DNA of 64,000 nucleotides from Akkermansiaceae bacterium (GTDB taxonomy: Bacteria; Verrucomicrobiota; Verrucomicrobiia; Verrucomicrobiales; Akkermansiaceae): assembly GCA_024233135.1 (NCBI GenBank), contig JACKPZ010000007.1:62001-126000 (forward strand), given 5' to 3'. The notes under the pieces are model-generated. The model made no database searches. It was not told the origin of the DNA and saw only the letters and a list, made by a program, of their open reading frames with translations. This document shows, piece after piece, positions 27,095-35,729 of this stretch. Numbering within the stretch: position 1 is the first letter of the stretch; each line of letters begins with the position of its first letter. The position numbers and the translations under genes were made by a program.

Positions 27095-27970
27095 ATGCGA
27101 CCGCTTCTTTTCCTCGCCCTCGTCACCGCCGCTCACGCCGCGCGGCTCCCGGACTTCACCGCCGCGCTCGAACATGCCAAGGCGGAACACACGCCCGTCG
27201 CCGTCTATTTCCACGGCTCGGACTGGAACAAACCCGGTGAGAAGCTTCTCGCCGTCTGGAACGATCCGCGGTTCGAAAGCGGCCTCGACCCCGCGATGCC
27301 GCTCGTCGCCATCGACCGCAAGGAAGCGCCCTCTCCTGCCGACGAGGAACTCGCGAAACGCAACGCCGCCTGCGACCCGCCGCTGCGCAGCCTGCCCGCC
27401 GTCGCGCTTTTCGACTCCGACGGACGACTCGTCGCCTCGCTCGCTGGCACACCGGAAATCGAGAAGGCCGGCGGTCTGCCCCGCGCGCTCGCCGGCATGC
27501 TCGCCGTGCTCAAGGACCGCGACCTCGCATGGGAGCGCGCCCGCAAGTCGTCCGGTCTCCAGCGCGCGAACCTGCTCGGTTCCGGTCTCGACCGTATGAA
27601 CCTCGGCCTCGGCCCGAAGAATGTCTATCAGACGGTGCTCGAAGAGATGAAAAAAGCCGACCCAAAGGACCAGTCCGGCTATCTCGCGAAATATACATTC
27701 TCCTCCCGCGCCCTGCTCGACATGGTCATAAAACGCGCCGAAGCCGGTGAACAAGCGGAGGCCGAGAAGGAACTCGCCACCCTCGCCCGCCAGCCGCGCC
27801 TCGACAAGAAACAGCTCCAGGAGCTCCATGCCGCCCGCTTCGCGCTCTACCAACGCTGGCCGGACAAGAAGAACCAGTCCCGCCGCGCCCTCGAAGACAT
27901 GCGCCGCGCCGATCCCAAGTCCGACCTCGGCCGCGCGGCGAATCGCTACGCGGATCAGTTGGAACGCTGA
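27095..27970 (+). CDS. Exported thioredoxin-fold protein lacking the CxxC pair
   Basis: 291 residues starting MRPLLFLALVTAAHA, a short signal peptide; a GTG at 27071 would overlap the previous stop and add a basic n-region. A thioredoxin-like start (PVAVYFHGSDWNKPGEKLL) has W-N-K-P-G where redox members have W-C-x-x-C, so disulfide chemistry is not expected. The C-terminal ~130 residues are helical and Lys/Ala-rich. It follows the transglutaminase-like gene with essentially no gap, implying one operon and a shared envelope role, which I cannot specify. Confidence 0.75.
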   Translation: MRPLLFLALVTAAHAARLPDFTAALEHAKAEHTPVAVYFHGSDWNKPGEKLLAVWNDPRFESGLDPAMPLVAIDRKEAPSPADEELAKRNAACDPPLRSLPAVALFDSDGRLVASLAGTPEIEKAGGLPRALAGMLAVLKDRDLAWERARKSSGLQRANLLGSGLDRMNLGLGPKNVYQTVLEEMKKADPKDQSGYLAKYTFSSRALLDMVIKRAEAGEQAEAEKELATLARQPRLDKKQLQELHAARFALYQRWPDKKNQSRRALEDMRRADPKSDLGRAANRYADQLER

Positions 27971-28227
27971 TTTCGCGACACGCGGGCCGTTTGTTTGAAG
28001 CGCTCCGCGACCTCTGCGGCACTAGGGTTTTCCGCCGTCATGCGCGCCTCCCGGATGAGGGTTTAGAAAAATCTTATTCGGTGGTTTCCGGGCTTTGCGG
28101 CTACTCTTCATCCTCAGCATGAAGAAGAGCCGTCTTCGATCCGCTCCGCCATTCCGGCGATCGGATGAGGCACCTGCCTCCGGCCATGAGCGGGCATGCC
28201 CCGCGTGATCCGAACCCGCAAACCATC
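27971..28227 (+). promoter_or_regulatory. Intergenic leader before the ApbE cluster with a short hairpin
   Basis: 257 bp without a convincing gene. An AT-richer patch (AGAAAAATCTTATTCGGTGG) at about 28065-28085 precedes an imperfect inverted repeat, 28099-28111 with 28119-28131 (11 of 13 pairs, 7-base loop). This is a plausible promoter and leader region for the 28228 gene, but no exact -35/-10 pair can be named. Confidence 0.4.
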
Positions 28228-29121
28228 ATGAACCGATCCACGATTTCCTTCTCCGAACGCCTCCGCGGTTTCCTTCGTCATCGTCTCGTCGCGTCACCCG
28301 CGGGCACGCTGCTGCTGTTTGTCCAACGCTCGCCGCTGGTGAAAATGCTGCTGCCCGAAGCCAAGCTCGTCACATCCGCCGGCCTTGGCGAGATCGCCAC
28401 ATGGACGGTCGCCACGGTCGCGGGACTGGGCGCCTACGATTCGGTCGCGGGTGCCACCACCATCACCCAGCTCGCCCCGACAAGGGGCTCGACCACCGTG
28501 AAGGCCACCACCGGCAAGAACCTCACCTTCGTGTTCCAGCTCTCCGGATACCCGGACACCCCGGGGAGTTGGAAGGTGACAGGTCTTCCGGCCGGGTTGA
28601 AACACGCCGACGAGAAAAACAACACCATCGACTCCGTTTCCGGAACGCCGACCGAGTCCGGAACCTTCCGGATCAACATCACCGCCTATCAGAAATCGGG
28701 TTATTCCGGGGACCGCTTCAGCAAGTCCTTCGTCATGAAGGTGGCACAGGGTGCTCCCGCGGACCCGCCGGAGATCGATGTCCTCCAGCCTGCGGGCGTC
28801 CATCTGGTGGATGGCAGGTCGGGTGCGAAATTCGCCACCACCCGGATGGGCCGGAAGTCGGGGCCGCTCAAGTTCACCATCGCGAACACCGGCAAGGGCG
28901 ACCTCACCGGACTCAACGTGACGCTCGCTGGAAGTGGCCGGAGGGACTTCAAGGTCCGGCAGCCGTCGGCCCGGACCGTCGCCCCCGGCGCGTCCACCGC
29001 CTTCAAGGTGTTCTTCAAACCGAAGTCCAAGGGGATCCGCAAGGCGACCCTCCGGATTTCCAACAACGACCCGAACGAGAATCCCTTCGATGTGAAACTC
29101 AAAGGTCGCGCGAAGCCGTGA
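28228..29121 (+). CDS. Secreted Ig/Hydin-like protein with ApbE-type flavinylation-like motif (paralogue 1)
   Basis: 297 residues from the ATG at 28228; an upstream in-frame ATG adds residues unlike the paralogue. The conserved N-terminus (~1-70) includes SPAGTLLLFVQRSPLVKMLL and a hydrophobic ATWTVATVAGLGA. Residues 71-77 read D-S-V-A-G-A-T, like the D-x-x-(S/T)-G-A-T site where ApbE links FMN to Thr (here Thr77). A putative Ig fold follows (SGYPDTPGSWKVTGLPAGL, then SGTPTESGTF), and then a choice-of-anchor-D/Hydin-like domain ending NDPNENPFDVKLKGRAKP. It closely parallels the start and end of the protein at 32135-35509. It heads the DUF3570-ApbE-TlpA-DUF4266 cluster. Flavinylation is inference; no FMN-binding fold is visible. 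Confidence 0.75.
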   Translation: MNRSTISFSERLRGFLRHRLVASPAGTLLLFVQRSPLVKMLLPEAKLVTSAGLGEIATWTVATVAGLGAYDSVAGATTITQLAPTRGSTTVKATTGKNLTFVFQLSGYPDTPGSWKVTGLPAGLKHADEKNNTIDSVSGTPTESGTFRINITAYQKSGYSGDRFSKSFVMKVAQGAPADPPEIDVLQPAGVHLVDGRSGAKFATTRMGRKSGPLKFTIANTGKGDLTGLNVTLAGSGRRDFKVRQPSARTVAPGASTAFKVFFKPKSKGIRKATLRISNNDPNENPFDVKLKGRAKP

Positions 29122-29184
29122 ACGCGTTGATTCCAACCAATCGGTTACGCTCCCAAGATTGCCGGCATCTCTGAATTTCCGAAC

Positions 29185-30375
29185 ATGCGAAACACCATGA
29201 AGTCGTCCGCCGCAGGCCTCGCGCCGCTCCTGCTTCCCGCTCTGCCCGCCGGCGCGGGGCCCTTGATGCCCGAGTCCCACAACTGGGATTTCAGCTATCA
29301 GAACTATCATGAGGACGGGGACCGCATCCTCGTCGAGTCCTACTATCTCCGCGGTGGCGCGGCGTTCTCCGACGGGACGGCGGTTCGTTTCCAATACCTC
29401 AACGACGCGATCAGCGGCGCCTCGCCCACCGGCGCGCTTCCCGGCGGCACGCAACCGTACTACGCGAACATCGACGATGTGCGCGAGGGAATCCTCGGCG
29501 CGGTGGCGCATCCGTTCGGCGACCACCTGCTGGAGATCGAATACTCCCGCAGCGAGGAGGATGACTATATCTCGAACGGCCTCGCCTTGAGCGATACCAT
29601 CGAACTCAATCAGAAAAACACCGCGCTGGCGTTCGGTTTCAACTTTCTCGACGACACGGTCGAGGTGCCCTTGCTCGGAAACCGGGACAAGAATAGTTAT
29701 GATTTCTTCACCGGTGTCAGCCAGGTGATCGACAAGAACACCGTCGTTTCCGCCAACCTGACTCTGGGATACGGCGAAGGATATCTCAACGACCCCTACA
29801 AGGTGGTGCAGCGCTCCGAGGTGCAGACGGTTCCGGACGGCAGTGGCGGGACGATCGACGTGCCGGTGACCAATGTCTACCGCGAGAACCGCCCGGACAG
29901 CCGTTTCCGCCAGGTGCTGCAACTCGAAGGCCGCCATTACTTCGAACCCGCGATGGGCGCGCTCGATGCCACGCTGCGCCTGTCGCACGACGACTATGGC
30001 GTCTTCTCGCAAACCGTGCAGCTCGAGTGGCGCCAGGAAGCCGGCGAGATCTTCGAAATCGTTCCGTTTTTCCGCTACTACAACCAGAACGAAGCGGACT
30101 TCTTCGTGCGCTCGCTCGACGGACTTCCCGTCGGCACGCCGATGAACGACCCGGACGGCAGCGGCGTGAACTACTCCGCGGACTACCGGCTCTCCTCGCT
30201 CGACGCCGTCAGCGGCGGACTGCGGCTCTACTGCCACATCAACGACCACTTCACCGTTTCCGCCGCCTACGAACGCTACGTGATGGGCGGGACCGGCGGC
30301 GCGTCCGGCCGCTCGCAGGACGAAGCCTATCCCAGCGCGGACATCTGGACCTTCGGTGTCTCCGCGGATTTCTAA
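29185..30375 (+). CDS. DUF3570 outer-membrane beta-barrel protein
   Basis: 396 residues: signal peptide (MRNTMKSSAAGLAPLLLPAL, ending near AGA), then alternating amphipathic strands such as SHNWDFSYQNYHEDGDRILV and EIEYSRSEEDDYISNG, ending in Phe (SADIWTFGVSADF) as outer-membrane barrels do. Family knowledge: DUF3570 proteins are predicted barrels often encoded beside ApbE, DUF4266 and thioredoxin-like proteins. It lies 63 bp after paralogue 1 and 8 bp before apbE, so is very likely in the same operon. It may be the channel or export partner for the cluster's lipoprotein or surface proteins (inference). Confidence 0.85.
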   Translation: MRNTMKSSAAGLAPLLLPALPAGAGPLMPESHNWDFSYQNYHEDGDRILVESYYLRGGAAFSDGTAVRFQYLNDAISGASPTGALPGGTQPYYANIDDVREGILGAVAHPFGDHLLEIEYSRSEEDDYISNGLALSDTIELNQKNTALAFGFNFLDDTVEVPLLGNRDKNSYDFFTGVSQVIDKNTVVSANLTLGYGEGYLNDPYKVVQRSEVQTVPDGSGGTIDVPVTNVYRENRPDSRFRQVLQLEGRHYFEPAMGALDATLRLSHDDYGVFSQTVQLEWRQEAGEIFEIVPFFRYYNQNEADFFVRSLDGLPVGTPMNDPDGSGVNYSADYRLSSLDAVSGGLRLYCHINDHFTVSAAYERYVMGGTGGASGRSQDEAYPSADIWTFGVSADF

Positions 30376-30383
30376 CAATTTTT

Positions 30384-31352
30384 ATGACCGCCATCGCTCC
30401 AGACCCCTTGCGCGCCGACGCGCGGGGCGTTCGGACACTCGCCTTCAAGGCGATGGCGACCGACTGCGTGGTGCGCTTCCGCCTGGTGGACGACGCGGCC
30501 GCGCGAAAGTTCGCGTTGGAAGCGCTCGACTGGGTCCAGCGTTTCGAATCCCGCTACTCGCGCTTCCGCGAGGACTCGATCGTCTCGCGCATCAACCGCT
30601 CCGGCGGCGCCGGCTGGGTGGAGGTGGATGAGGAGACGGATCGTTTGCTGGACCTAGCCGCCGATGCGCACCGCCGCTCCGAAGGAATTGTCGATGCGAG
30701 CATGCTGCCCTTGCTCAAGGTGTGGAACTGGAAGGAAGCCCACCGTTCGCTGCCGGATCGGAAAATCGTGTCGGATGCCCTTTCGCTCTGCGGCTGGGAC
30801 AAGGTCGAGCGCCGTCCCGGCGCGATCCGCCTGCCGGTCGCGGGCATGGGTCTCGACTTCGGCGGATTCGGCAAGGAACACGCGGTGGATGTGGTCTCCG
30901 CCATGGCCGCGCGCCATGGCATCCGCGACGCGCTGGTGGACTTCGGTCGTGATATCTTCGCGATGGGCGGAAACGGCGACCATCCGTTCTGGCACGTGGG
31001 CGTTGAAGACGGCCTGAACCCCGGCAACTGCTGGGGCGGCCTCGCGGTTTCCGGACGGGCTGTCTGTTCCTCCGGCGATGTCCACCGTCACTTCACCCAT
31101 CGCGGCGTCCGCTATGGACATATCCTCGATCCGCGTACCGGCTGGCCGGTGACCAGCGGCATGCGGGCCGTGACCGTGGTCGCGCCGACCTGCTTCGAAG
31201 CGGGCATCTACAGCACCACCGTCTTCGTTCTCGGCGCCCGCGAGGGCATCCAACTTTCGTCCTGTGCGCGCGACGTCGAGGTCTGCGCGCAAACCGCCCA
31301 TGGCATCGAGGGCAGCCGCGGTTTCGGCCGCTGGCTCGTCCGACCCGCCTGA
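30384..31352 (+). CDS. apbE: ApbE-family FAD:protein FMN transferase, divergent
   Basis: 322 residues. Transfers FMN from FAD to a Thr of target proteins. Family landmarks: FKAMATDCVVRF near the N-terminus, GMGLDFGGFGKEHAVDVV (FAD site), RAVCSSGDVHRHFTHRGVRY, GHILDPRTGWPV and TVFVLGAREG. Two oddities stand out. There is no signal peptide or lipobox with the ATG at 30384, although periplasmic ApbE proteins normally have one. At the usual A-D-x-x-x-T metal site the sequence reads AGIYST, so the Mg-binding Asp seems to be Gly. Activity is therefore uncertain. The upstream frame is antisense-like and not a real extension. It is flanked by DUF3570 and a TlpA-like gene. Confidence 0.88.
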   Translation: MTAIAPDPLRADARGVRTLAFKAMATDCVVRFRLVDDAAARKFALEALDWVQRFESRYSRFREDSIVSRINRSGGAGWVEVDEETDRLLDLAADAHRRSEGIVDASMLPLLKVWNWKEAHRSLPDRKIVSDALSLCGWDKVERRPGAIRLPVAGMGLDFGGFGKEHAVDVVSAMAARHGIRDALVDFGRDIFAMGGNGDHPFWHVGVEDGLNPGNCWGGLAVSGRAVCSSGDVHRHFTHRGVRYGHILDPRTGWPVTSGMRAVTVVAPTCFEAGIYSTTVFVLGAREGIQLSSCARDVEVCAQTAHGIEGSRGFGRWLVRPA

Positions 31353-31372
31353 ACCCAACACCACTGATTCCC

Positions 31373-31858
31373 ATGAAACCAGCCGTCCAACTCATCGCAC
31401 TTGTCCTCTCGTTCACCAGCGCCCTTCATGCGGCGAGCCCCGGTGAAAAGGCCCCGCAGATTTCGAAACTGCTCCCTGGCGCGTCCCTGCCCGCCACGTC
31501 CGGCAAGGTCGTGCTCGTCGACTTCTGGGCGTCGTGGTGCGGCCCGTGCAAGGCCTCGTTTCCCGCCCTCAACCGCCTGCAGAAGAAATACGGTCCGAAG
31601 GGCCTCGTGATCATCGGCGTCGGCGTCGATGACGACGCGGCGAAATACCAGGCCTTCGCCAAGAAGATGTCCGCCTCGTTTCCGCTCGCCCACGACTCCG
31701 CGCACAAGGCGGCCGCCAAGTTCAATCCCCAGTCGATGCCCAGCAGTTACCTCATCGATCGCAAGGGGGTGATTCGTTACGTCCACACCGGTTTCCACCC
31801 GAAGAAGACGGAAACGGAATACTCGACCGAGATCGAAGCGCTGCTGGACGGGAAATGA
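31373..31858 (+). CDS. TlpA/ResA-like periplasmic thioredoxin
   Basis: 161 residues with a signal peptide (MKPAVQLIALVLSFTSALHA). The active site is FWASWCGPCKASFPALN with Cys56 and Cys59. The cis-Pro loop is present as QSMPSSYLIDRKG. Such proteins reduce or isomerise disulfides in the periplasm. The stop overlaps an upstream ATG of the DUF4266 frame, and apbE is 20 bp upstream, so co-transcription is very likely. It may keep cysteines of the neighbouring Cys-bearing lipoprotein or barrel partners reduced (inference). Confidence 0.93.
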   Translation: MKPAVQLIALVLSFTSALHAASPGEKAPQISKLLPGASLPATSGKVVLVDFWASWCGPCKASFPALNRLQKKYGPKGLVIIGVGVDDDAAKYQAFAKKMSASFPLAHDSAHKAAAKFNPQSMPSSYLIDRKGVIRYVHTGFHPKKTETEYSTEIEALLDGK

Positions 31859-31884
31859 AATCCCGCCCGCCCCATCCATCCGCA

Positions 31885-32109
31885 ATGAAAGCCACCCGAA
31901 TCTCCCTCACCGCGCTCGCCACACTGATGTGCGCCTGCTCGCCCGCGCTCGTCCGTGTGAAACCGTACGAACGCGGCAACCTCGCCCGGCCGGTCATGAC
32001 CGAATCGCTCGATCCGCTCGAGAAAGCCATGACCGAGCACGCCTACTTCTCCCGCGAAGCGAGCTTCGGCGGCGGAGGAGTGGGCGGCGGCGGCTGCGGC
32101 TGCAACTGA
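31885..32109 (+). CDS. DUF4266 small lipoprotein
   Basis: 74 residues. MKATRISLTALATLMCACSP is a lipoprotein signal with Cys18 at the lipobox. The body contains KPYERGNLARPVM and the typical Gly/Cys tail GGGGVGGGGCGCN, the hallmark of DUF4266. An earlier in-frame ATG at 31855 overlaps the thioredoxin stop but would bury the signal sequence. Family members usually sit beside DUF3570 proteins. The terminal CGC may bind metal or form a disulfide handled by the adjacent thioredoxin (inference). Confidence 0.88.
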   Translation: MKATRISLTALATLMCACSPALVRVKPYERGNLARPVMTESLDPLEKAMTEHAYFSREASFGGGGVGGGGCGCN

Positions 32110-32134
32110 CCATCCGTTTTCCCTTACACCCGTC

Positions 32135-35100
32135 ATGAATGTCCCGTCCCTTGCCTTCGCGGAACGTTTGCGCCTGCTGCTTCGCAATCGACTTCTCGCC
32201 TCACCCGTTGGCACCCTGCTGCTGCTCGTCCAGCGCTCGCCGCTGGTCCAGATGCTCCTGCCCGAGGCGAAACTGATCAGCAGCTCCGGCGCCATCGACG
32301 TCGCCGCCTGGGCGGTGGCCACCGTCGCCGGTCTCGGCGCCTACGACTCGGTGTCCGGTGCCACCACCATCAGCCAGATCTCGCCGAATTCCGGCTCGAC
32401 CTCGGTGCCCGCCACCAAGGGCAAGAATCTCTCGTTCGTCTTCCAACTCCTCGGCTATCCGGACACCCCCGGCAGTTGGAAGGTCACCGGGCTGCCCAGC
32501 GGACTCACCCACGCGGACGTGAAAAACAACACGGTCGATTCGGTATCCGGCGTTCCCACCCAGACGGGCACGTTTTCCGTGAGGATCACCGCCTACTCGA
32601 AAACGAGCTACTCCGGCGACAACTTCAGCAAGACTTTCACGATGACCGTCGCGGACGATCCGTCCGCCCGCATCACCAACCAGCCGTCGTCCACCACCAT
32701 CAACAGCGGGCAGTCGGCCACGCTCTCCGTCAGCGCCGGCGGAGCGTCGCCGTTCACCTACAAATGGTACCGCGGGGCGAAGGGCAACACCTCCAATCCC
32801 GTCGGCGGAAACTCGGCGAACTACACCACTCCCGCCCTCACCGCCACGACCACCTATTGGGTGAACGTTTCGAACTCCGACAATCCGTCCGGTGAAAACT
32901 CGAATGCCGCCACGGTGACCGTGAACCAGCCGGCACGGATCACGAACCAACCGGATTCCACCACCATCAACAGCGGCCAGTCGACCACCCTCTCCGTGTC
33001 CGCCAGCGGCACCGCTCCTCTCACCTATCAATGGTATCGTGGTGCCAGTGGATCGACCGCCAATCCCGTCGGCACGAACTCACCGAACTTCACCACGCCG
33101 GTGCTCACCACCACGACGAGTTACTGGGTCAAGGTCACCAACGTCGCCAATACCAGCGGCGACCTCTCCGACACCGCCACCGTCACGGTGAACCAACCGG
33201 CTTCCGTCGCCACGCCGCCGGCCTCGGTTTCCATCAACAGCGGCGCGTCCGTCGTGCTCTCGGTCGTGGCCGCCGGCACGCCGCCGTTCTCCTATCAATG
33301 GTATCAGGGGGTGTCCGGCGACACGGCCGTCCCGGTGGGAAGCGACTCGCCGGATCTAACGACTCCATCTTTGGCCGCGGACACGAGCTACTGGGTGCGC
33401 GTCACCAACGCGTCCAATCCGGCGGGTGCGGATTCCGCCGCCGCCCTCGTCACAGTCGTCCAACCGGCCGCGGTGGCCACCGCCCTACAGCCCGCGACGG
33501 TCGCAAGCGGTGGAACCGCCATCCTTCATGTCATCGCATCCGGCACCGGTCCATTCACCTATCAATGGTATGCCGGGGAAACGGGCGACACCTCGCGCCC
33601 CGTCGGCTTGGATTCGCCCGATCTAGCAACCGATCCGCTCGCCGCATCGGAATCCTATTGGGTGCGGATCACCAACGCGGCCAACCCGTCCGGTGCCGAC
33701 TCGCCGTCCGCGCTGGTCGCCGTGCTCGGCGACCGTCCGGCGCTCATCGAGTCCCAGCCGCAGGCGGTCACGATCGTCGAAAACACATCGACGACCCTCA
33801 GCGTCGGAGCCGGCGGACTCGCTCCGTTCACCTATCAATGGTATCAAGGTGCCAGCGGAGATACCTCGCAGCCCGTTGGCACGGACGCTCCCGATTTCAC
33901 CACTCCGGCGCTCGCTTCCACCACCTCGTATTGGGTGCATGTTTCCAATCCGACCAACCCGGCCGGTGTCGATTCCGAAACCGCCGTCGTCACCGTGGAC
34001 CTGCTGGTCTCCGCATCCATCACGGCGGATCCCGTTTCGGTCTTCATCGCGAGTGGAAACACCGCGACCTTGTCCGTGCTCGCCGCAGGCACCGCGCCCT
34101 TGTCCTACCAGTGGTATGAGGGAGCCTCCGGCGACATATCCACTCCCGTGGGAACGGACTCCGCTTCGTTCACGACGCCCGCGCTGGATGCTTCCGCCAG
34201 CTACTGGGTGCGGGTCAGCAACGCGGTGAATCCCGCCGGTGCCGACTCCGCGGCGGCCGTGGTGTCCATTGGTGAACCGGTATCCATTAATGTTCCGCCC
34301 GGAGCGGTTTCCATTAATTACGGAGGCACGGCCGAGCTTTCCGTCGTCGCCACCGGCACCGGGCCTCTGGATTTCCAGTGGTATCTCGGAGAGTCCGGCG
34401 ACACCAGCACTCCCGTCGGCGGCGATTCGGACACCTTTACGACTCCCGCGCTCTTCGCGAACGCGACGTATTGGGTGCGCGTTTCCAATCCGGTCGTCCC
34501 CCAAGGCATCGATTCGGATTCCGCACTGGTCTCCGTCGGTGCCTTCGTTCCCGTTTCCTTCACGGCCGAACCGGCGAGCACCGTGGTGAAACGGGGGGAG
34601 ACCGCCACACTCACCGCGTCCGCATCCGGTTCGGATCCGATCACCTATCAATGGTTCGAAGGAGCGAGCGGAGATACTGGAACTCCCGTAGGCGGCGGCC
34701 TGTCCATCACCACGCCGCTCATCGAGGCACCAAAAGAATATTGGGTGCGGGTATCGAACGGAGGCAGCTCGGTCGACAGCGGAACCGTTCACGTTTCCTC
34801 CGCTCCCATGATCGTTCTCAAGCTTCCCAACGGCGATGTCCTTCCCTTCGGAAAAGGCACCGTCAACTTCGCCCGCGTGCTCACCGGCGCTTCCGCGGAG
34901 CGCACGCTCGTGATCCGCAACGCGGGCGCGGTCGATCTCACCGGCCTTTCGCTCGGTGTGTCCGGTCCCAACTCGGCGGATTTCACCACGACCGGACCCT
35001 TGCAAAGCGACTTGGCCGCGGGCCAGACCACCAGCTTCCAAGTCACTTTCGCCCCCGCCGCCAAGGGGAGTCGCAACGCCAGGCTCGCCGTGGACACCAT

Positions 35101-35509
35101 CGTCCCGGGCGAGCGATCCTTCGACCTCGGCTTGGTCGGCACGGCCTCGGTGCCTGTCCCGGAAATCGATGTCCGCAACGGCAAGGCGAACCTCAACGAC
35201 GGCAAATCGTCGATCAACTGCGGCAAGGCCAATGTTGGAAAGAAATCGAAACCCGTCACGCTCACCATCGCCAATTCCGGCACCGCGGCCCTGACCGGGC
35301 TCAAGGTTGCCGTCCAAGGCAAGTCCGCCAAAGACTTCACGGTCTCGCAGCCGAAGCTCAAATCGCTCGCTCCGGGCCGCTCCACGACCTTCAATCTGAC
35401 CTTCAAGCCGAAGGCGAAAGGCAAGAGCAAGGCCGTCCTGCAAATCGGCAGCAACGACCGCAACGAGAACCCCTTCGACCTCAAGCTCAAGGCCAAGGCG
35501 ACACCGTAG
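32135..35509 (+). CDS. Large secreted Ig-repeat/Hydin-like protein with flavinylation-like motif (paralogue 2)
   Basis: 1124 residues. The first ~180 are a close copy of paralogue 1 (SPVGTLLLLVQRSPLVQMLL; hydrophobic AAWAVATVAGLGA), with D-S-V-S-G-A-T at residues 71-77, an even better match to the ApbE target consensus (candidate Thr77). Eight Ig-like repeats of about 88 residues follow (~32668-34797), each with a Y-Q-W-Y-x-G-x-S-G-D-T core and a YWVRV strand. Two Hydin/choice-of-anchor-D domains end the protein, the last closing NDRNENPFDLKLKAKATP like paralogue 1. No sortase or PEP-CTERM anchor is visible. It probably forms a long surface stalk. It starts 25 bp after the DUF4266 stop. Confidence 0.82.
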   Translation: MNVPSLAFAERLRLLLRNRLLASPVGTLLLLVQRSPLVQMLLPEAKLISSSGAIDVAAWAVATVAGLGAYDSVSGATTISQISPNSGSTSVPATKGKNLSFVFQLLGYPDTPGSWKVTGLPSGLTHADVKNNTVDSVSGVPTQTGTFSVRITAYSKTSYSGDNFSKTFTMTVADDPSARITNQPSSTTINSGQSATLSVSAGGASPFTYKWYRGAKGNTSNPVGGNSANYTTPALTATTTYWVNVSNSDNPSGENSNAATVTVNQPARITNQPDSTTINSGQSTTLSVSASGTAPLTYQWYRGASGSTANPVGTNSPNFTTPVLTTTTSYWVKVTNVANTSGDLSDTATVTVNQPASVATPPASVSINSGASVVLSVVAAGTPPFSYQWYQGVSGDTAVPVGSDSPDLTTPSLAADTSYWVRVTNASNPAGADSAAALVTVVQPAAVATALQPATVASGGTAILHVIASGTGPFTYQWYAGETGDTSRPVGLDSPDLATDPLAASESYWVRITNAANPSGADSPSALVAVLGDRPALIESQPQAVTIVENTSTTLSVGAGGLAPFTYQWYQGASGDTSQPVGTDAPDFTTPALASTTSYWVHVSNPTNPAGVDSETAVVTVDLLVSASITADPVSVFIASGNTATLSVLAAGTAPLSYQWYEGASGDISTPVGTDSASFTTPALDASASYWVRVSNAVNPAGADSAAAVVSIGEPVSINVPPGAVSINYGGTAELSVVATGTGPLDFQWYLGESGDTSTPVGGDSDTFTTPALFANATYWVRVSNPVVPQGIDSDSALVSVGAFVPVSFTAEPASTVVKRGETATLTASASGSDPITYQWFEGASGDTGTPVGGGLSITTPLIEAPKEYWVRVSNGGSSVDSGTVHVSSAPMIVLKLPNGDVLPFGKGTVNFARVLTGASAERTLVIRNAGAVDLTGLSLGVSGPNSADFTTTGPLQSDLAAGQTTSFQVTFAPAAKGSRNARLAVDTIVPGERSFDLGLVGTASVPVPEIDVRNGKANLNDGKSSINCGKANVGKKSKPVTLTIANSGTAALTGLKVAVQGKSAKDFTVSQPKLKSLAPGRSTTFNLTFKPKAKGKSKAVLQIGSNDRNENPFDLKLKAKATP
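32668..34797 (+). repeat. Eight tandem Ig-like coding repeats, period about 265 bp
   Basis: Unit starts fall near 32668, 32932, 33199 and on at about 265-bp steps. Short DNA blocks such as CACCTATCAATGGTATC recur almost identically, while the rest has diverged. The last two units are more divergent than the first two. Confidence 0.85.
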
Positions 35510-35729
35510 CCGTAGTCGGAATCCGTCTACACCGACAACTTCGGGGCCATCGTGGGGTCTTCTCGAGCCCCCATCCAAACTTCCGCGTGACCGCTACGCG
35601 CTACGGAACCACGGAACGCTCTGGAAACTGAGATGACACCGATAAAAATAATGGGACAACCAATAAAGGGACAGACAATCTATAAGAGAATTGGCTTGGA
35701 GGATGGAGCGGAAGGAGTAGTCTGGAGGC
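35510..35729. other. Intergenic, AT-richer region upstream of the transposase
   Basis: 220 bp without a gene. It is notably less GC-rich than its surroundings between 35635 and 35700 and contains two GGGACA words (35653-35658 and 35670-35675) separated by 11 bases. These may belong to the transposable element's end or promoter. No hairpin strong enough to call a REP was seen here. Confidence 0.4.

Noticed and set aside
28294..30378. A 694-residue open frame on the minus strand
   Set aside because: It covers paralogue 1 and DUF3570 in antisense and has no domain-like text.
32520..32580. A second D-S-V-S-G word in paralogue 2
   Set aside because: It belongs to the D-S-V-S-G-V-P-T turn typical of putative Ig folds and lacks the Ala-Thr of the ApbE site.
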